Origin: Ipomoea triloba
Taxonomy: Eukaryota > Streptophyta > Magnoliopsida > Solanales > Convolvulaceae
Direction of reading: 5' to 3'
DNA length: 64,000 bases
Assembly (NCBI RefSeq): GCF_003576645.1
Contig: NC_044929.1
Location: forward strand, 7,173,845-7,237,844
Part shown: positions 1 through 12,602 of the stretch, one piece after another
Position numbering within the stretch: the stretch's first letter is position 1
How the letters are laid out: every line of letters begins with the position of its first letter
Notes under the pieces: generated by a model
The model's database searches: none
What the model saw: only the letters and a program-made list of their open reading frames with translations
What the model was told of the DNA's origin: nothing
Made by a program: the position numbers and the translations under genes

Positions 1-1
1 A

Positions 2-3000
2 AAGTATCTTTTTTACATTTCAATTCAAATTTTGTAGTGATCTACAATGATATTGGGGATCCCAACAATATTTGTGATCATTGCCATGCAATTTTCTAGT
101 ATGGAGAACGTATTAATAAGGAGGTGCGGCACGCAATACCTAAGTATTCTACATGCTGTTTTCATGGCAAGATCAAGCTACCAAGATTGGGGGTACCGCC
201 AACAAGAATCTACAACTTATTTTTCGGTCAAGGAGAGAAACGTATTGAATTTTTGAAAAACATTAGGATGTATAATAACATGTTCTCTTTTACATCCTTA
301 GGAGCAAAAGTGGATACATCTATAAATATTGGGAATGCCCCACCAATATTTAGAATTAATGGTCAAAACTTCCATTTAATGGGAGGGTTGCTTCCTCAAG
401 ACGGTAGTAGTCCAAAATTTGCTCAATTGTACATACATGACACGGAGAATGAGGTGGAGAATCGCATCAACGCATTTAGGTAATAAACTTTAAAGATTCG
501 CATTTAAGTACTACCGTTCTTATATTTTAGTATCTAAGTGTAATAACTTATTTTCATTTCTTACAATTCTTAACGCTATTGATATAGGGGCGATCAACCG
601 AGTACCGAAACCCATGTTCAAATAGTGGAGGACATAAAACAAGATTTGGATGATCACAATGTCTTGGTCAAATGTTTCCGTTGGGCTCAAACGCATATAA
701 AATGCAATCCACAATCAGAGTTCAAGATGAGATTGATTGGTAAGCGGAATGGGGATGCGAGAACATACAATTTGCCCACTGTATCGGAAGTCGCTGCACT
801 TATAGTGGGGGATCTCGATCCGGCGCTTGGTCATAGGGATATTATAGTAGAGACAAACGCCGGATATCTAAAGCGGATAAACGAGTTGAACCCTGCGTAC
901 TTACCATTACAGTATCCGCTGTTGTTTCCTTTCAGAGAGGACGGATATAGGGAGGACATTCAATTCAATTTGGATAGGCTCAGACCCACCGGTGGCAGAA
1001 CTAAGGTCTCGCAGCGAGAATTCTTTGCGTACAGGATACATGAGCGGTTTGGTGAGCTGTCTACGTTACTACATGCAAAGAGACTTTTCCAACAGTTTCT
1101 GGTTGATGCATACACAATGGTGGAATCAAGCCGGCTTCTATATATTCGAAATAATCAAAGAGCGCTACGCTGTGAGGCATACAAAGGTCTTTCAGATGCT
1201 TTGACGCGAGGGGAAGTTGATACTAGCAATCAAGGAAAAAGAATCATTTTACCGTCAAGTTTCACAGGGGGGGCTCGATATATGATACAGAATTATCAGG
1301 ATGCGATGGCGATTTGTCGTGCCAAAGGTTATCCAAACTTATTTATAACATTCACATGTAACCCGAAGTGGCCAGAGATCCAAAGGTACATGCTAAGATC
1401 AAACCTCAAACCAGAAGATAGACCTGACATTTTGTGCAGGGTTTTCAAGATAAAGCTCGATGAATTGGTGAAGGAAATTCGTGCGGGAAAGCTTTTTGGA
1501 AAAGTTGTGGCAGGTGAATTAATTTTGTATTAATTTCAAAATATCTAATATTATACATCTTAATTTCCAATAGTCACTCTATAGATCAACATCTAATATC
1601 TATTTTGATTTTTTCGGTAATTTACATGCAGTTGTATACACCATAGAATTTCAAAAGAGAGGTCTACCACACGCTCACATTCTGATTTTCCTAGAAAGAC
1701 GGCCTCAATGCTTTACAGCAGATATGATTGACCAATTTATTTCAACCGAGATACCGGACCCAATAATGGACAACGCATATTTTAATGCTGTTGACGAGTT
1801 TATGATTCACGGGCCATGTGGTAGAGCAAGGCCTAAATCTCCATGCATGGCAAACAACAAGTGTTCTAAACACTTCCCTAAGAAATATGCAGATGTGTCA
1901 ACATTAGATGATGATGGATATCCAATCTACAGACGTCGTTCAAATGGTCGAACAATTGATAAGAATGGTATAAAGTTGGATAGTAGATATGTGGTGCCAC
2001 ATAATAGATACCTTCTTCTCAAATACAAAGCCCACATCAACGTAGAATGGTGTAACCAATCTAGATCAATCAAGTATCTGTTCAAGTATGTGAACAAAGG
2101 CAATGACAGGGTAACCGCAGAATTCTATAAGAGCACCGCAGATGACCATGCAAGTGAGCATGTTGACGAAATTACTATGTTCTACGATTGTAGATACGTG
2201 TCAGCATGCGAAGCTGCATGGAGATTGTTAAGCTTTGAGGTCCAGTACAGGCACCCGCCTGTGGAGAGGTTGAGCTTCCATTTGCCGGATTGTCAATCAG
2301 TGGTATTCCAGGACGATGACAGAATTGAGAATGTGTTAAGTCGACCAACTGTATACCAGAGTATGTTTACCGCGTGGTTTGATGCTAACAAGAAGTTTCA
2401 ATCGGCAAGGGAGTTAGCTTATATTGACATGCCAACAAGATTTGTATGGAAGAAGGATATTAGAGAATGGCATCCGAGGAAGAGGGGTTTCTCTATTGGA
2501 AGAATATTTTACGTACCGCCTGGCAGTGGAGAAATTTATTATTTGAGATGTCTCTTAAATGTAGTTCGTGGTCCTACTAATTTTGATGACATCAAGTCGT
2601 ATCAAGGTGTAGTATATCCATCATTTATGGATGCATGCTATGCAAGAGGGCTTTTAGATGATGACAGAGAATACATAGATGCAATCAATGAAGCAAGTCT
2701 TTGGTCTACTGCAACAGCAATGAGAAAATTTTTTGTAGTCTTATTAACATCCAACTTGGTTAACCGGCCCGAAAACGTATGGTGTCAAGTATGGCATCAC
2801 TTGGCAGAGGACGTACTATTTAATAGGCGGAGGTTATTCTCCAATGATGGTAAGTATTCTATTCTAAAATTATTGTGTTTTAATAATTATTTTAACTTAT
2901 GTACTATAGCGTTAATAGCATTTATTTTTTTTTAACAATGCACTCTGTAAAATGCAGATCTGAGTTTGTCTGATGATGAGAAGAAGGATTTAGCATTAAT

Positions 3001-4702
3001 TGAGATTGAGCGATTGTTACAAAAGTACAACAAGTCCTTGAAAGATTACCCTCATATGCCAATTCCAATTCTTGAAGAATCTTGGAACCACAACAATCGT
3101 TTGTTGTGTGATGAGCTTGGATATGATCGGGATGCTCTACTTATAGAGAGCGGCAGGTTAGAAAGTCAATTAACTGATGAGCAATCTTTGGTGTACAACA
3201 CGATCCTAAATGATGTACAAGAACAGAAGGGCGGCTTTTTCTTTGTTTATGGATATGGCGGCACCGGAAAGACATTTGTTTGGAAAGCACTCTCTGCAAA
3301 AATAAGGTCACAAGGAAAAGTGGTCCTTAATGTTGCATCTAGCGGTATTGCTTCTTTGCTCTTGCCAGGCGGTCGGACAGCTCACTCGCGGTTTGCTATA
3401 CCTATTGCCATTACAGAAGACTCGACATGCAACATATCTCAAGGTAGCCATCTTGCCCAACTATTGATAACTGCAAAGCTTATAATATGGGACGAAGCAC
3501 CAATGATGCACAAACATTACTTCGAATGTCTAGATAGAACTTTGAGAGATCTTATGCGGGTCTTCGAATGTCTAGATAGAACTTTGAGAGATCTTATGCG
3601 GGTCCAAGATTGCAATAGTGGTAGTAAGACATTTGTTATGCGGGTCCAAGATTGCAATAGTGGTAGTAAGACATTTGGTGGTAAAACGATGGTATTAGGA
3701 GGTGATTTTAGACAAATACTACCGGTTGTGCCGAAAGGATCAAGGCAAGATATTGTTTCTGCAACAATAAACTCTTCTTACTTGTGGGGATCATGTCAAG
3801 TCTTGAGGTTAACAAAGAATCTTCGCCTAAATACAGATGAACAAGGTGCTAATATTGAGGATATTAAAGATTTTGCCCAGTGGTTGGCCCAAATCGGCGA
3901 TGGTATCTTGGGAGGCCCTAATGACGGCTATGCCAAAGTTAAAATTCCTCAAGAAATGTTGTTGCCATCGACAGGGGACAACATAGCAACTATTGTGGAT
4001 AATATTTTTCCAAGGTTCAAAGAAGGGTGTTGTCACCAAGAGTACATGGAGAGTCGTGCGATATTAGCCCCCACGCTAGATGTTGTGAATGCAGTGAATG
4101 AATATATGACAGATCTCCATGTTGCTGAAAGCCGGACATACCTAAGTTGCGAGACGGTGTGTAAGGCGGATTCAAATAATGGCATCCTATCGGATATGCA
4201 CACTCCAGAATTCCTTAATGGATTAAAAGCATCTGGCATTCCTAATCATGCTTTAACTCTTAAAGTGGGATCTCCAGTCATGTTGTTGAGAAATATAGAT
4301 CACGCAATGGGACTTTGCAGTGGCACAAGGCTTATTATCACTAGATTATCAGAGCATGTTATCGAGGCAAAAATTGTCGTTGGTCATAACGCTGGACAAA
4401 TCGTCTTGATACCAAGGAAGTCAATGACGCCAACAAATACAAGGCTTCCATTCAATTTTCAAAGAAGACAATTTCCGTTAGTGTTGGCATATGCGATGAC
4501 CATTAACAAAAGCTAGGGTCAAACATTAAAGCATGTTGGGTTACTCTTAAAGAAACCTGTTTTTGTTCATGGCCAATTATATGTTGCTGCTTCACGTGTT
4601 AGTAACCCTAAAGGGTTTAGAATCTTAATATCAAATGATGATGCAGAGAGTAACAATTATACTACAAATGTTGTGTACCATGAGGTTTTCAATAATTTGT
4701 AA
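2..4702 (+). pseudogene. Helitron Rep/Pif1-like helicase, decayed
   Basis: The visible exons are (off left edge)-479, 588-1513, 1632-2849 and 2958-4515; their phases join correctly through GT-AG introns. Exon 1 holds the zinc-finger-like N-terminus, with an in-frame TAG near 98. The HUH nickase motif LPHAHIL spans the start of exon 3, and the tyrosine motif YLFKYVNKG lies near 2080. Exon 4 is the Pif1-like helicase: Walker A GGTGKT near 3259, Walker B IIWDEAP near 3483, and GGDFRQILPVVP near 3700. A TAG at 4514-4516 replaces the glutamine in the conserved NKSQGQT motif; reading through it continues about 62 codons to a natural end at 4702. Between Walker B and GGDFRQ there are 42-bp duplications (3520-3677). 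The two stops make this a pseudogene unless they are read through. Confidence 0.9.
3520..3677. repeat. 42-bp staircase tandem duplication in helicase exon
   Basis: A 42-nt block at 3520-3561 is repeated at 3562-3603. The next 42 nt (3604-3645) are 32 nt of downstream sequence followed by the last 10 nt of the first block, and then the downstream sequence starts again at 3646. Both steps are backward jumps of exactly 42 nt. The frame is kept (14 codons each), but the insertions fall between helicase motifs, where the family has no such repeat. Confidence 0.95.
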
Positions 4703-4956
4703 ACATGTAGTATAAATTTCTTTTTGCAGTACTGTAGTAAGTACATTGTATGAATGTTGTGTTCCATTAATGTTGTGTACCAAGAAGGTTGCAAATTTTT
4801 AATTGTTGTGTAATACTTAATAATATTTAATCATACGTACCATGAACTTTTTAATAATTGTTGAATGTTGATAATCATAATTTCCGTTCAATATACGTTT
4901 GGCATGCATGTAGTCCAAAGCAAATTAGTCATGCAACATAGTACACTTAAACACAG

Positions 4957-4983
4957 CCGTGCAACGCACGGGTACAATACTAG
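4957..4983 (+). other. Helitron 3' terminal hairpin and CTAG end
   Basis: A 6-bp stem CCGTGC/GCACGG with an AAC loop is followed 8 nt later by CTAG|T. The same stem and loop recur on the minus strand at 58448-58462, so both belong to one Helitron family. Confidence 0.92.
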
Positions 4984-5625
4984 TTTTATCTAGAAATAGC
5001 TTTGTTTTTCTAGATAAGAAAATTCGTTATCACAATCCAAAGAGTGTGCATTGACTAAACATCATTATTGTATAATAATAACTACAAATTACACATAAAA
5101 AATAATTGTACTAAGAAAAGTTATGTAACGGTTGACAAATTTGATGAAGAAAGTGTCGACTTTCAAAACCCTTGTCCAAGAGTTGGAAGAGATAAATCGC
5201 GAACCAGATACCATGTTCCTACCTCTTACATGTCTATGCACAAGAAATATTTATTACTTTTGATCGGTTAAAATCTTCTAAAAATGATTGATGGAATCAA
5301 CATTTCATGAGTTGAAGAAAAAGAAAAGAAAAGAAAAGAAAAAAAAAAGTAAATAAGGTCGTAGTTCTTCCCTCCATATCTATATCTGAAACCAAATTCC
5401 CTCGTTTTCATCTCCGTTCTCTCTCTTCCCGCTTTTCTATACATCAAACCCCAGATCTCATCAATTCTCATTCGTTTTCTTCCCAAGTTTCAATTCCCCT
5501 TTTTCCTTCCCGGGACCATTTCCGACTGCTTCAAGTTGAGTTCCCAGGATTCTGTAAGATCAAATTTCAAGTACCGACAAGGATTCCCTTACTTCTAAGG
5601 CAAAGGAATTTTTCCATATCAGATC
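4984..5625 (+). promoter_or_regulatory. Presumed E2F promoter and 5' leader
   Basis: This stretch lies between the Helitron end and the E2F start codon. The part from about 5360 to 5520 is pyrimidine-rich (runs of CTCTCT and TTCC), as in many plant leaders. TTCCCGC at 5426-5432 resembles the core of an E2F binding site, which could allow self-regulation. A purine-rich AAGAA/AAAAG tract lies at 5318-5350. I see no clear TATA box. The start of transcription cannot be placed from sequence alone. Confidence 0.45.
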
Positions 5626-8600
5626 ATGCAGCAAGACTTGAAGCGGCAGCAGCTGCCTTTCACGGTGGTGAAGCCTCCATCTGGGGACTTCCGCCGCTTC
5701 TCTGCCGACCACCCGCGTCACTCTCCTCCTCAACAGCCTGATGACATCATCGTCAACACTCCTGTGAGTCTTGGAATTATGTACGCTTGTTGACAAGTTC
5801 TTTTGTTGTTGTTGTTTTTACTGTATTTATTGTTATTTGCCTATACTTGGACTTTAGTGACTGTGTAAGTTAAAGTCTTTTTATTTTGTTTCCTTAAACA
5901 AAAAATCTGCTGTGAAAACTTTGAAAGTATAATTGAAATTGGATTTTTCTTTAGTGCATTCTTACTTTTTGATTGATAATAAGTAAAAATGTATGATCTT
6001 CTAGATTTTAATGTTATGGTTGGCAATGCGAGCTAGCTAGGTTAAGCTGGATTTTTTTTGGGTGACGAGGAAACCACAGCCACTACTAAGTGGTAAATCT
6101 TGCCTTGTGACCCTAGTCGGCCGGCAAATAACCACAATCAAGGTAAATCAGCTTAGGTTGCCCATAGCTGACCGACATAAATCAAGAGAGTTGGGATTCG
6201 AACTCGTGACCTTGTGGTTAAGCTGAATTCTTAATTTGGAAACTGCAGTCATTTACTCATTGATTATGTTCAATCTTAGGCCATAGCTATCCTCATTCTT
6301 GATTCTGGTTTGGATTATTAGCTTGTATTAACCATAATAAAGTTTGGATCTTTCTTGGATGTATACTTTCCTTGAATGTGAGTGATTTATGCTAGTCACC
6401 TTACTTTTGGAGACTTGTATCATCAGGACTGTGCCCATTGTTCCAATTGACTTAATTCACATATTTCTCTTGCCTCAACAAGCATTGTTAGTCATAACTT
6501 GAATCGTTTTATGTATATGTTACTGTGAAAACAGATGATTATAATACTCTGTATTGTTGTACATTCTTGTCGCTGTGAATCTTATTTCACAATGCACTGT
6601 TTACAACCTTTTAATGCTTGTTTGATTTAACCAGCCATTGAAGTGGAAGAGTGACATGGTGAGCCACAGTCAGGTACCTAGTGATCAGGATCCAAGTTTT
6701 GGATATGCTGTCAACAGTCCAATGCAAACGCCAGTTTCAGGAAAAGCTAGAAAGGCACAGAGAGTACCTAGGACGTCAAAATCCCGCAGATATGTATCCC
6801 AGAATGCAGTAGATGATGGTGAGAATTTCCAATAGAAATGTCTGTTATGGGAAGTGCATTAAGTTACAAAGTATTATTAATGGAAAAGAAATTGAACAAG
6901 AGCAGTTTTCTTTAAGGAAGAGGCAATAACTTTTGATTGCGGAATTACAGGATCACCTTCCGGCAACAATGTCACTCCAGTCGGTTCCTGTCGTTATGAT
7001 AGCTCCCTAGGTAATATGTACTTTCCAACATGAGTTATTTATTTATTTATTTTTTAAAGTGCTTCTGCCCCTCTTCTTCTCCTTCATCTCAATTTACAGT
7101 AGCTAAGACATTGACAACATTGTTTTTACTTTCATCCAGGCCTTTTAACAAAGAAGTTCATTAATCTGATCAGACATGCAGAAGATGGTATTCTTGATCT
7201 AAATAAAGCTGCTGATACATTAGAGGTGATAACTTCCTAGTTGATTATTTAATATGCGTAGCTGATGAAGTTTTAAAAACTGAAAAAATGAAAATTTCTT
7301 CTTCAACCAGGTTCAAAAGAGACGTATCTATGACATAACGAATGTCCTAGAAGGCATTGGTCTAATAGAAAAGAAACTCAAGAACAGAATTCAATGGAAG
7401 TAAGAACTATCTCATATCTACATAAATGGGTCTCAGTTTTCTCTTTATTTAATGTGTACTTGCCTCAACATTTTTTTCATCACAAGGAAAGTGACTAATA
7501 AAGAGCGACATGGTTATGCAGGGGTCTAGATGTGTCGAGAACAAGCGATTTTGATGGAGTTTCAAATTTACAGGTAAAAGGACATTTCTATCATTATGCG
7601 TGTGCTCTTTCTTATTGCATTGATTACATACTTTTTGTTTTCTAAATCTCATAGCTAATCTTTTCTTCATTTCTTTCTTGAGGAAGCTATGCTTAGACAA
7701 CACTTCTTGACCTCCCAAATGCACTAATTAGGTGGCATGAGTGATAGAGAAAACTTTTACTCATTAGGAATCAGCACTGAATTTCCTCTACAATGCATAA
7801 GTCAAGTAAATGTAATATAGTTCTGTTAAGAGTGGCCTACAAGATCTGCTTAGGTTATATCCACTGGCCACAGCATTGTGGGTCCCTTTCAATTGTTAGA
7901 TGAGCTGTTCATAGACTTATTCTCATGTACTCTGCACTCTTTTGCAGGCCGAAGTGGAGAAATTGATGTTAAAAGAGCGTAGAATAGATGAACAAATCAG
8001 GTTTAGTATAATAACTTTAAGAAACACATTCATTCAACCATGGTTATTCTGATTTTATGTTTCATACAATTGTTTTAGAGAAATGCAAGACAGGCTGAGG
8101 GACCTGAGTGAAGATGAAAACAATAAAGGGTATTGTGTTCTTGGATGTTCTTCAAGCCTGTAATTTGAATTTTAAGTGGATTTTTTATTTGATCTAGCTG
8201 CTAATGTTTTTATACGTGGGCTTTCAATATGATCATACCAGATGGCTTTTTGTAACTGAAGAAGATATTAAGGGCTTACCTTGTTTTCAGGTACAAAGAA
8301 CTTTATTAAAAAATTAGTCTGCTTTCATTTTCTTCTGTGTTCTTTTAGTCATGTTGCTTTTATCACTTGGACTATATGTTGAATTATAAATATTGCATTT
8401 TTCAGAACGAAACACTTTTAGCAATTAAAGCTCCCCATGGCACAACTTTAGAAGTCCCAGATCCTGATGAGGTTGTTGCCTATACTTCTCAACAATTGAA
8501 GTTTTTGCTTCTCATCTTTTCACTTCTAAACTTTTCTTATCTAATTTAATATTCTCTTTAATAACTTTCAAACAGGCTGTTGATTATCTGCAAAGAAGGT

Positions 8601-9834
8601 ACCGAATAATTCTAAGGAGCACCATGGGACCAATAGATGTCTACCTCGTCAGGTACTTGTTTTTCTTGACACAAATAAAACACATCATCTAAACCCCCCA
8701 CACTGACTAAGAGTGTTATTGATTGCCCTTAAAGATGCTTCTTCTTTTATCGTTTTTTGAGTGACGAAAGAAACTCGCAGCCACTACTCGAGGGTGTGCA
8801 TTGGGTAAATCTCGCCTTGTGACCCTAGTCGGCAAAGGACCACAAGGAAGTAAACCAGTCTAAGTTGCCTATAGCTGAGCGGCTCAAACCAAGGAGGCCA
8901 ATAGGCCGCTCCCGTTGGGAGTTGAACTTGTAACCTTGTAATAACCACATCAACAACCTGACTAACTTGGTTGGGGTTGTCCCAAGATGCTTCTTCTTGA
9001 TAAGTGAAGTGGTATACTATCTCATTGTCGTTTGCTTATGATTAAATTGTTTGAACTTCAACCATCAAGTCAATTTGAGAAAAAACTCGAGGAGATAAAT
9101 GCTGTGGATGTGGCACCTAGCATTCATTCAACATCAGGAGCGAATGAGAATGCAACTGCGATGGTAGAAACTGAGGAGAGTAGAGGAAATGAAGTATTGC
9201 AGGAAAAAGAAACAGAAAGAGCGTCCTCCAATGTTGGCACATCACAGGATTTCACGAGTGGAATCATGAAAATCGTTCCCGATGTTGATGTAAGTCCATT
9301 CTTACAAGTCTACAAAATTAGTAGCTTTTGTTTGGCGTCATTGAAATGCCCCAATTGCATTAGGATCTTATGGACTGTTATAAGATCTAAGTTAACAGAA
9401 TAACAGATCATTATTTTTGAATGATCACGTCATTATGATGATTTCCACTTTCTAAATCTATATTCTTTCCAGAATGAAGCAGATTACTGGCTCTTGTCAG
9501 ATGCGGATGTCAGCATCACTGATATGTGGACGACAGAGCGTATCCTAATTCCTAATGCTTTTCAGAACTTCTAAAGTTTTTCAATTTCTCTTTTCCTCCT
9601 AACCCCACTCCCCAACACAGACACCCCCAATTTTCCTTTCAATTTCACAATATTATTATTAGAATAAACAGATTCCCTGACTCTCACATAGCTAAAGTTA
9701 ATTGGAGTGCCTTGAATTTAGTTCATGAAGATTACACTACGGCAAACATCAGTACTCCTCGTGCCCAAACTCCACCCGTTGCAGCTGAAACGCCATCTGC
9801 TGCCAACACTGCTGTGAGCTTGCCCGCGGTCTGA
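5626..9834 (+). CDS. E2F: E2F transcription factor, activator (E2FA/E2FB) class
   Basis: Fourteen exons join in frame into 444 aa: 5626-5763, 6635-6818, 6951-7010, 7140-7225, 7311-7399, 7522-7573, 7948-8000, 8079-8129, 8242-8290, 8406-8471, 8576-8652, 9070-9289, 9473-9539, 9692-9834. Residues ~121-187 are the winged-helix DNA-binding domain ([23 protein letters not shown]). Residues ~200-245 form the leucine-zipper/coiled-coil dimerisation region for a DP partner. Residues ~250-305 are the marked box ([14 protein letters not shown]). Residues 380-394 ([15 protein letters not shown]) are the retinoblastoma-related (RBR) binding/activation motif. In plants this class switches on S-phase genes with DP in the nucleus and is held by RBR. 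The DP-independent DEL/E2Fd-f class is excluded because it has two DNA-binding domains and no RBR motif. The start ATG is the first in frame. AATAAA at 9985-9990 could be the polyA signal. SINEs sit in introns 1 and 11. Confidence 0.95.
6050..6215 (-). mobile_element. tRNA-derived SINE (family A), 5'-truncated
   Basis: It lies in E2F intron 1 and is flanked by the 10-bp direct repeat GGTTAAGCTG at 6040-6049 and 6216-6225. On the minus strand it begins with a pol III B-box-like GAGTTCGAATCCC, and its body matches the SINEs at 8747-8983 and about 27279-27540 (shared ACCCTAGTCGGC). The tRNA A-box part is missing. Confidence 0.85.
8747..8983 (-). mobile_element. tRNA-derived SINE (family A), full length
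   Basis: This 237-bp insertion in E2F intron 11 has a perfect 15-bp target duplication, AAGATGCTTCTTCTT, at 8732-8746 and 8984-8998. Read on the minus strand it has an A-box-like AAGTTAGTCAGGTTG, a B-box-like AAGTTCAACTCCC and an A-rich 3' tail (T-run near 8752-8758 on +). It is the best reference copy of the family in this window. Confidence 0.9.
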
Positions 9835-10340
9835 AGTGCTGATCAGGCTTCTTCGTTTAGAACACAACTTCACCAGGTACACCCTTTACGAATAACCCAG
9901 AATGAAGAGGAAAGGAATAGCATGCAAGAGTTTTTTTATGTTTCTTTTACAGTATATTCATTAGCCTGTTTTGCTACATGTAGCAATAAAAGTAATAGTT
10001 TAAGCCCTTTTTCCAAATTTAGCTTTGTATTATTCCTATTTGCTTCTGCTTCAAACTTGATGAGTTAATGTTGTCTTTGGATTGCACAACTAGAACATAA
10101 TGTATAGGATAGAGCTTCATAGAGAGCATACTGCACACTATGTTGTTGCTAAACTTAATTTTGTGGAAATTTTTTCAAATTTGTATAGTTTCATTAACAA
10201 AATTTGAATAATTCATCACATCATTTATAAAGAAGATCAATTTCTTTTCACTTAAATCACAACATATCATCAGCATACTGAATACTATTGCATACACAAA
10301 AAAGTGTCCATTGCTCATAAGTCACAACACTTGAAGAATG
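9835..10340. other. E2F 3' flank, no gene seen
   Basis: It contains the presumed E2F 3' UTR with AATAAA at 9985-9990, then AT-rich sequence without a coding signal or a recognised repeat. Confidence 0.5.
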
Positions 10341-10349
10341 TGTTCTAGA

Positions 10350-10580
10350 TCTAATAGGGGTGTCCGAGTGTGTGGAGTATGATTCTTGTACCAGGCCACA
10401 AGTTTGATTCTTGCTAATAATATTCTTGGTTAACTTATCGAGTTATTGTACATGATCTTTCTAGTGCGGTTTGCCCCTCTTATGTGATTTTCGAGGTTTA
10501 CCTCTTTTATATGATTTGTGGGTTATTACACAGAATCTTCATAGTGCGATTTACATCTCTTATGTGGTTTTTGGGTTATT
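10350..10580 (+). mobile_element. Possible SINE with tRNA-Ser/Leu-like head
   Basis: GTGTCCGAGTG near 10361 resembles the A box of a tRNA-Ser/Leu, and AAGTTTGATTCTTGC near 10401 is a degenerate B box. Downstream, about 60-bp degenerate units ending in GGGTTATTAC recur two to three times. No target duplication was found. Confidence 0.4.
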
Positions 10581-10582
10581 AC

Positions 10583-11605
10583 AAATGGGTGGAATTTACT
10601 TTGTTTGGTTCATGGGATTAGACATAATGAATGAGAATGAAAATCGTTGACATTGTTTGGTTGATAACTTTTTAAAACGCAACTATATAAGATTTAGTTA
10701 CTCTTCTACCTACAAAATCCATTACCTAATTTAAATTAGGTATCATTCTTAAATTGCAGTCCATCCCTCAACCTCCTCATCTCTTTTGCCTTCTCTAATA
10801 ATTTTTCATGCTTAAAGAAATGTGAAATATATTGAAAGAAATAAACTTAATGAATGAAGAAGAAAAATTATAACAGTAGAGCTTACTTTGACCACAAAAT
10901 AAAATAATATAAATTTCTTTCTTTATATATAGTTAGCATTAACATGAATAATCCGATTATTATTACCAAATTGTTCTCTTCATTACAAGGAAAAGTAATA
11001 GACACTACTTTTTAGGTTGAAAAGATAAATCAAAATTGTCCAAGGACATTTTCTCAAAAACTCAAATAAATTACATAATACGTACACATTTTTTAAATGT
11101 AAAAATACGGATTATATTTATACTAATTTAAACATACATTTTCAATGGGGAATAGATTCTTTTCTAAAACACTTTCAACTTCTTTTTTCTCAGTTATCAT
11201 TTTGAATGTATAAATATATCAAATTTATCTCATCATTTAAGAAAGTTCACTCAAAATAATATTTGTAAAATCTTTATTTCAATTATATAGAGTAGAGTCA
11301 TTCTACATCGGTAATCATTCTTTTATGAGTACTATTGACTCTGATTTTGTTACAATGTAGTATCTGTTCATAACTACTTTCTCAACCAAATGAAGCACAA
11401 ATAGCCAATATCGCCTCGACTGATGCTCGAACCCACACTCCCATGTGGGGTGCAATCGGGTGCCACTAGACCACAAGGTCTTTGGCACATCGGTAATCAT
11501 TCTATTCCAACATATTACCAAACATGCAAAATATTTTTATCAAAACCATTCCAATTACCAAGTATTTGATTCTCATTCTCATTTCGATTCTCATGTTCGA
11601 ACCAA
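10583..11605. mobile_element. Candidate MITE-like element containing a nested SINE
   Basis: The left end (TTTGGTTCATGGGATTAG... GAATGAGAATG near 10607-10640) and the right end (CATTCTCATTTC... GAACCAAATACACCC near 11573-11612) are imperfect inverted repeats of the GTTTGGTTC type seen in Tourist/Harbinger MITEs. The inside is AT-rich with no ORF. Exact ends and target duplication are not clear. Confidence 0.35.
11322..11486 (-). mobile_element. tRNA-derived SINE (family B)
   Basis: A perfect 17-bp target duplication (ACATCGGTAATCATTCT) flanks it at 11305-11321 and 11487-11503. On the minus strand it opens with the A-box-like TTGTGGTCTAGTGGC, then the B box GGGTTCGAGCATC, and ends in a 3' unit reading TTGAGAAAGTA...ACTACATTGTAAC. 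The same 3' unit recurs at about 12098, 24285 and 52735. Confidence 0.92.
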
Positions 11606-11757
11606 ATACACCCTTTGTACACACTTTCGAGTAGTCGTTGTAGGTTTCCTTCGTCATTCACCGTAGGTTTTCCTCATCATCTAAAAAAAAAGAATAATGT
11701 GTTCTATCTCAACTAAAAGGTTGAGCTAATAGTCGAATTGCACGTTTATTATTTATA

Positions 11758-11783
11758 CTAGTTCTTTCTACGCGCTTTGCGCG
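11758..11783 (-). other. Helitron 3' terminus, second family
   Basis: Read on the minus strand, a hairpin CGCGCAAAGCGCG (+ 11771-11783) is followed 9 nt later by CTAG|T (+ 11758-11761). The body would extend rightward on +, but no 5' end or coding remnant is recognisable before the copia element. Confidence 0.75.
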
Positions 11784-12097
11784 AAAACGTGTGTCCAATA
11801 TCTAAACTCAATTAGCAAATCATTTTGAAATAGATAAAACACATTTGTAAATTTTTTTTCTTTTTTTTTGAGTTGAAAGAAGGTTCATAAATATCTATGT
11901 AAGGTTTATTTTTTGGATGTATTTGAAATTAACACAAGAAATATAATTTCATTGTGATGAATATATAGGACTATGATTTTAAGTAAGGATACTCATCGTT
12001 GTATTGTAACTATTTTCTCCTTTGTTATTTAGTTAACATGTAGCTTCTATTGTTTCCCGTCTCACATAAATGCAATTGGAAATGACTTTTTTGTAGT

Positions 12098-12226
12098 ACT
12101 ACTAACTCTATTACAATGTAGTATATGTGCATATGTACTTTCTCAACCTATTGAAGCACAAAGAGTCGATACCCCATTCGGGTTTCAACCGGTGACATCC
12201 CTATCAGATCATGTCTTCGAATAAGT
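12098..12226 (-). mobile_element. SINE family B, degenerate copy
   Basis: It matches the 3' unit of the 11322-11486 SINE (TATTACAATGTAGTAT, ACTTTCTCAACCTATTGAAGC), followed by a worn tRNA-like head containing GGTTTCAACC. No target duplication is visible. Confidence 0.65.
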
Positions 12227-12460
12227 TTGAATACCTTGTAGGTTCTTGTACTTTTATTATCAATTGTAAAATTAGACTAAATTTTGAAAGTAAGATATAT
12301 ACCACTCATGTTCTATATGAACAATTGTATCCATAAAGAAATTTGCATCTAATATAGTAAAATCAAGGTCTAAATGTCAAGGATGAGGAACATGTGATAT
12401 CAACGAACTGTAATTTTGACCTCTGAGTCGTTTCATACATTTGGTATACATATTTCACGC

Positions 12461-12595
12461 AATTAGAGAAGTTGTTGTGATTGATTAGCAAGAGAAACAG
12501 TACAGGGAAATAATAATATATGGCAACCTATACAGTAGGCTAAAGAATATGAAATAACTTCTAACCTACTGGACTTATTCTCATTATATCTAACA
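12461..12595 (-). repeat. 3' LTR of the copia element
   Basis: On the minus strand it starts TGTTAGATATAATG and matches 21657-21791. The polypurine tract adjoins it at about 12598-12606. Confidence 0.93.
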
Positions 12596-12602
12596 CACCC
12601 CC

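Larger units (their letters stand above)
1..4983 (+). mobile_element. Helitron (RepHel type), 3' portion
   Basis: The coding region reads as a plant Helitron Rep/helicase in four exons, and the element ends in a textbook Helitron 3' terminus: a 15-nt hairpin CCGTGCAACGCACGG at 4957-4971, a short spacer, then CTAG at 4980-4983 followed by T. The 5' terminus lies left of the window. Helitrons move as rolling-circle transposons using an HUH-type Rep joined to a Pif1-like helicase. This copy has in-frame stops and is probably dead. It ends 642 bp upstream of the E2F start codon, so it lies next to or inside that promoter. Confidence 0.93.

Noticed and set aside
5560..5796. 78-codon minus-strand frame over the E2F start
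   Set aside because: Antisense shadow of E2F exon 1.
11322..11486. Genuine tRNA genes at SINE heads (also 8747-8983, 38056-38150)
   Set aside because: The A and B boxes are present, but the sequences do not fold as complete tRNA cloverleaves and are flanked by insertion duplications with SINE tails.
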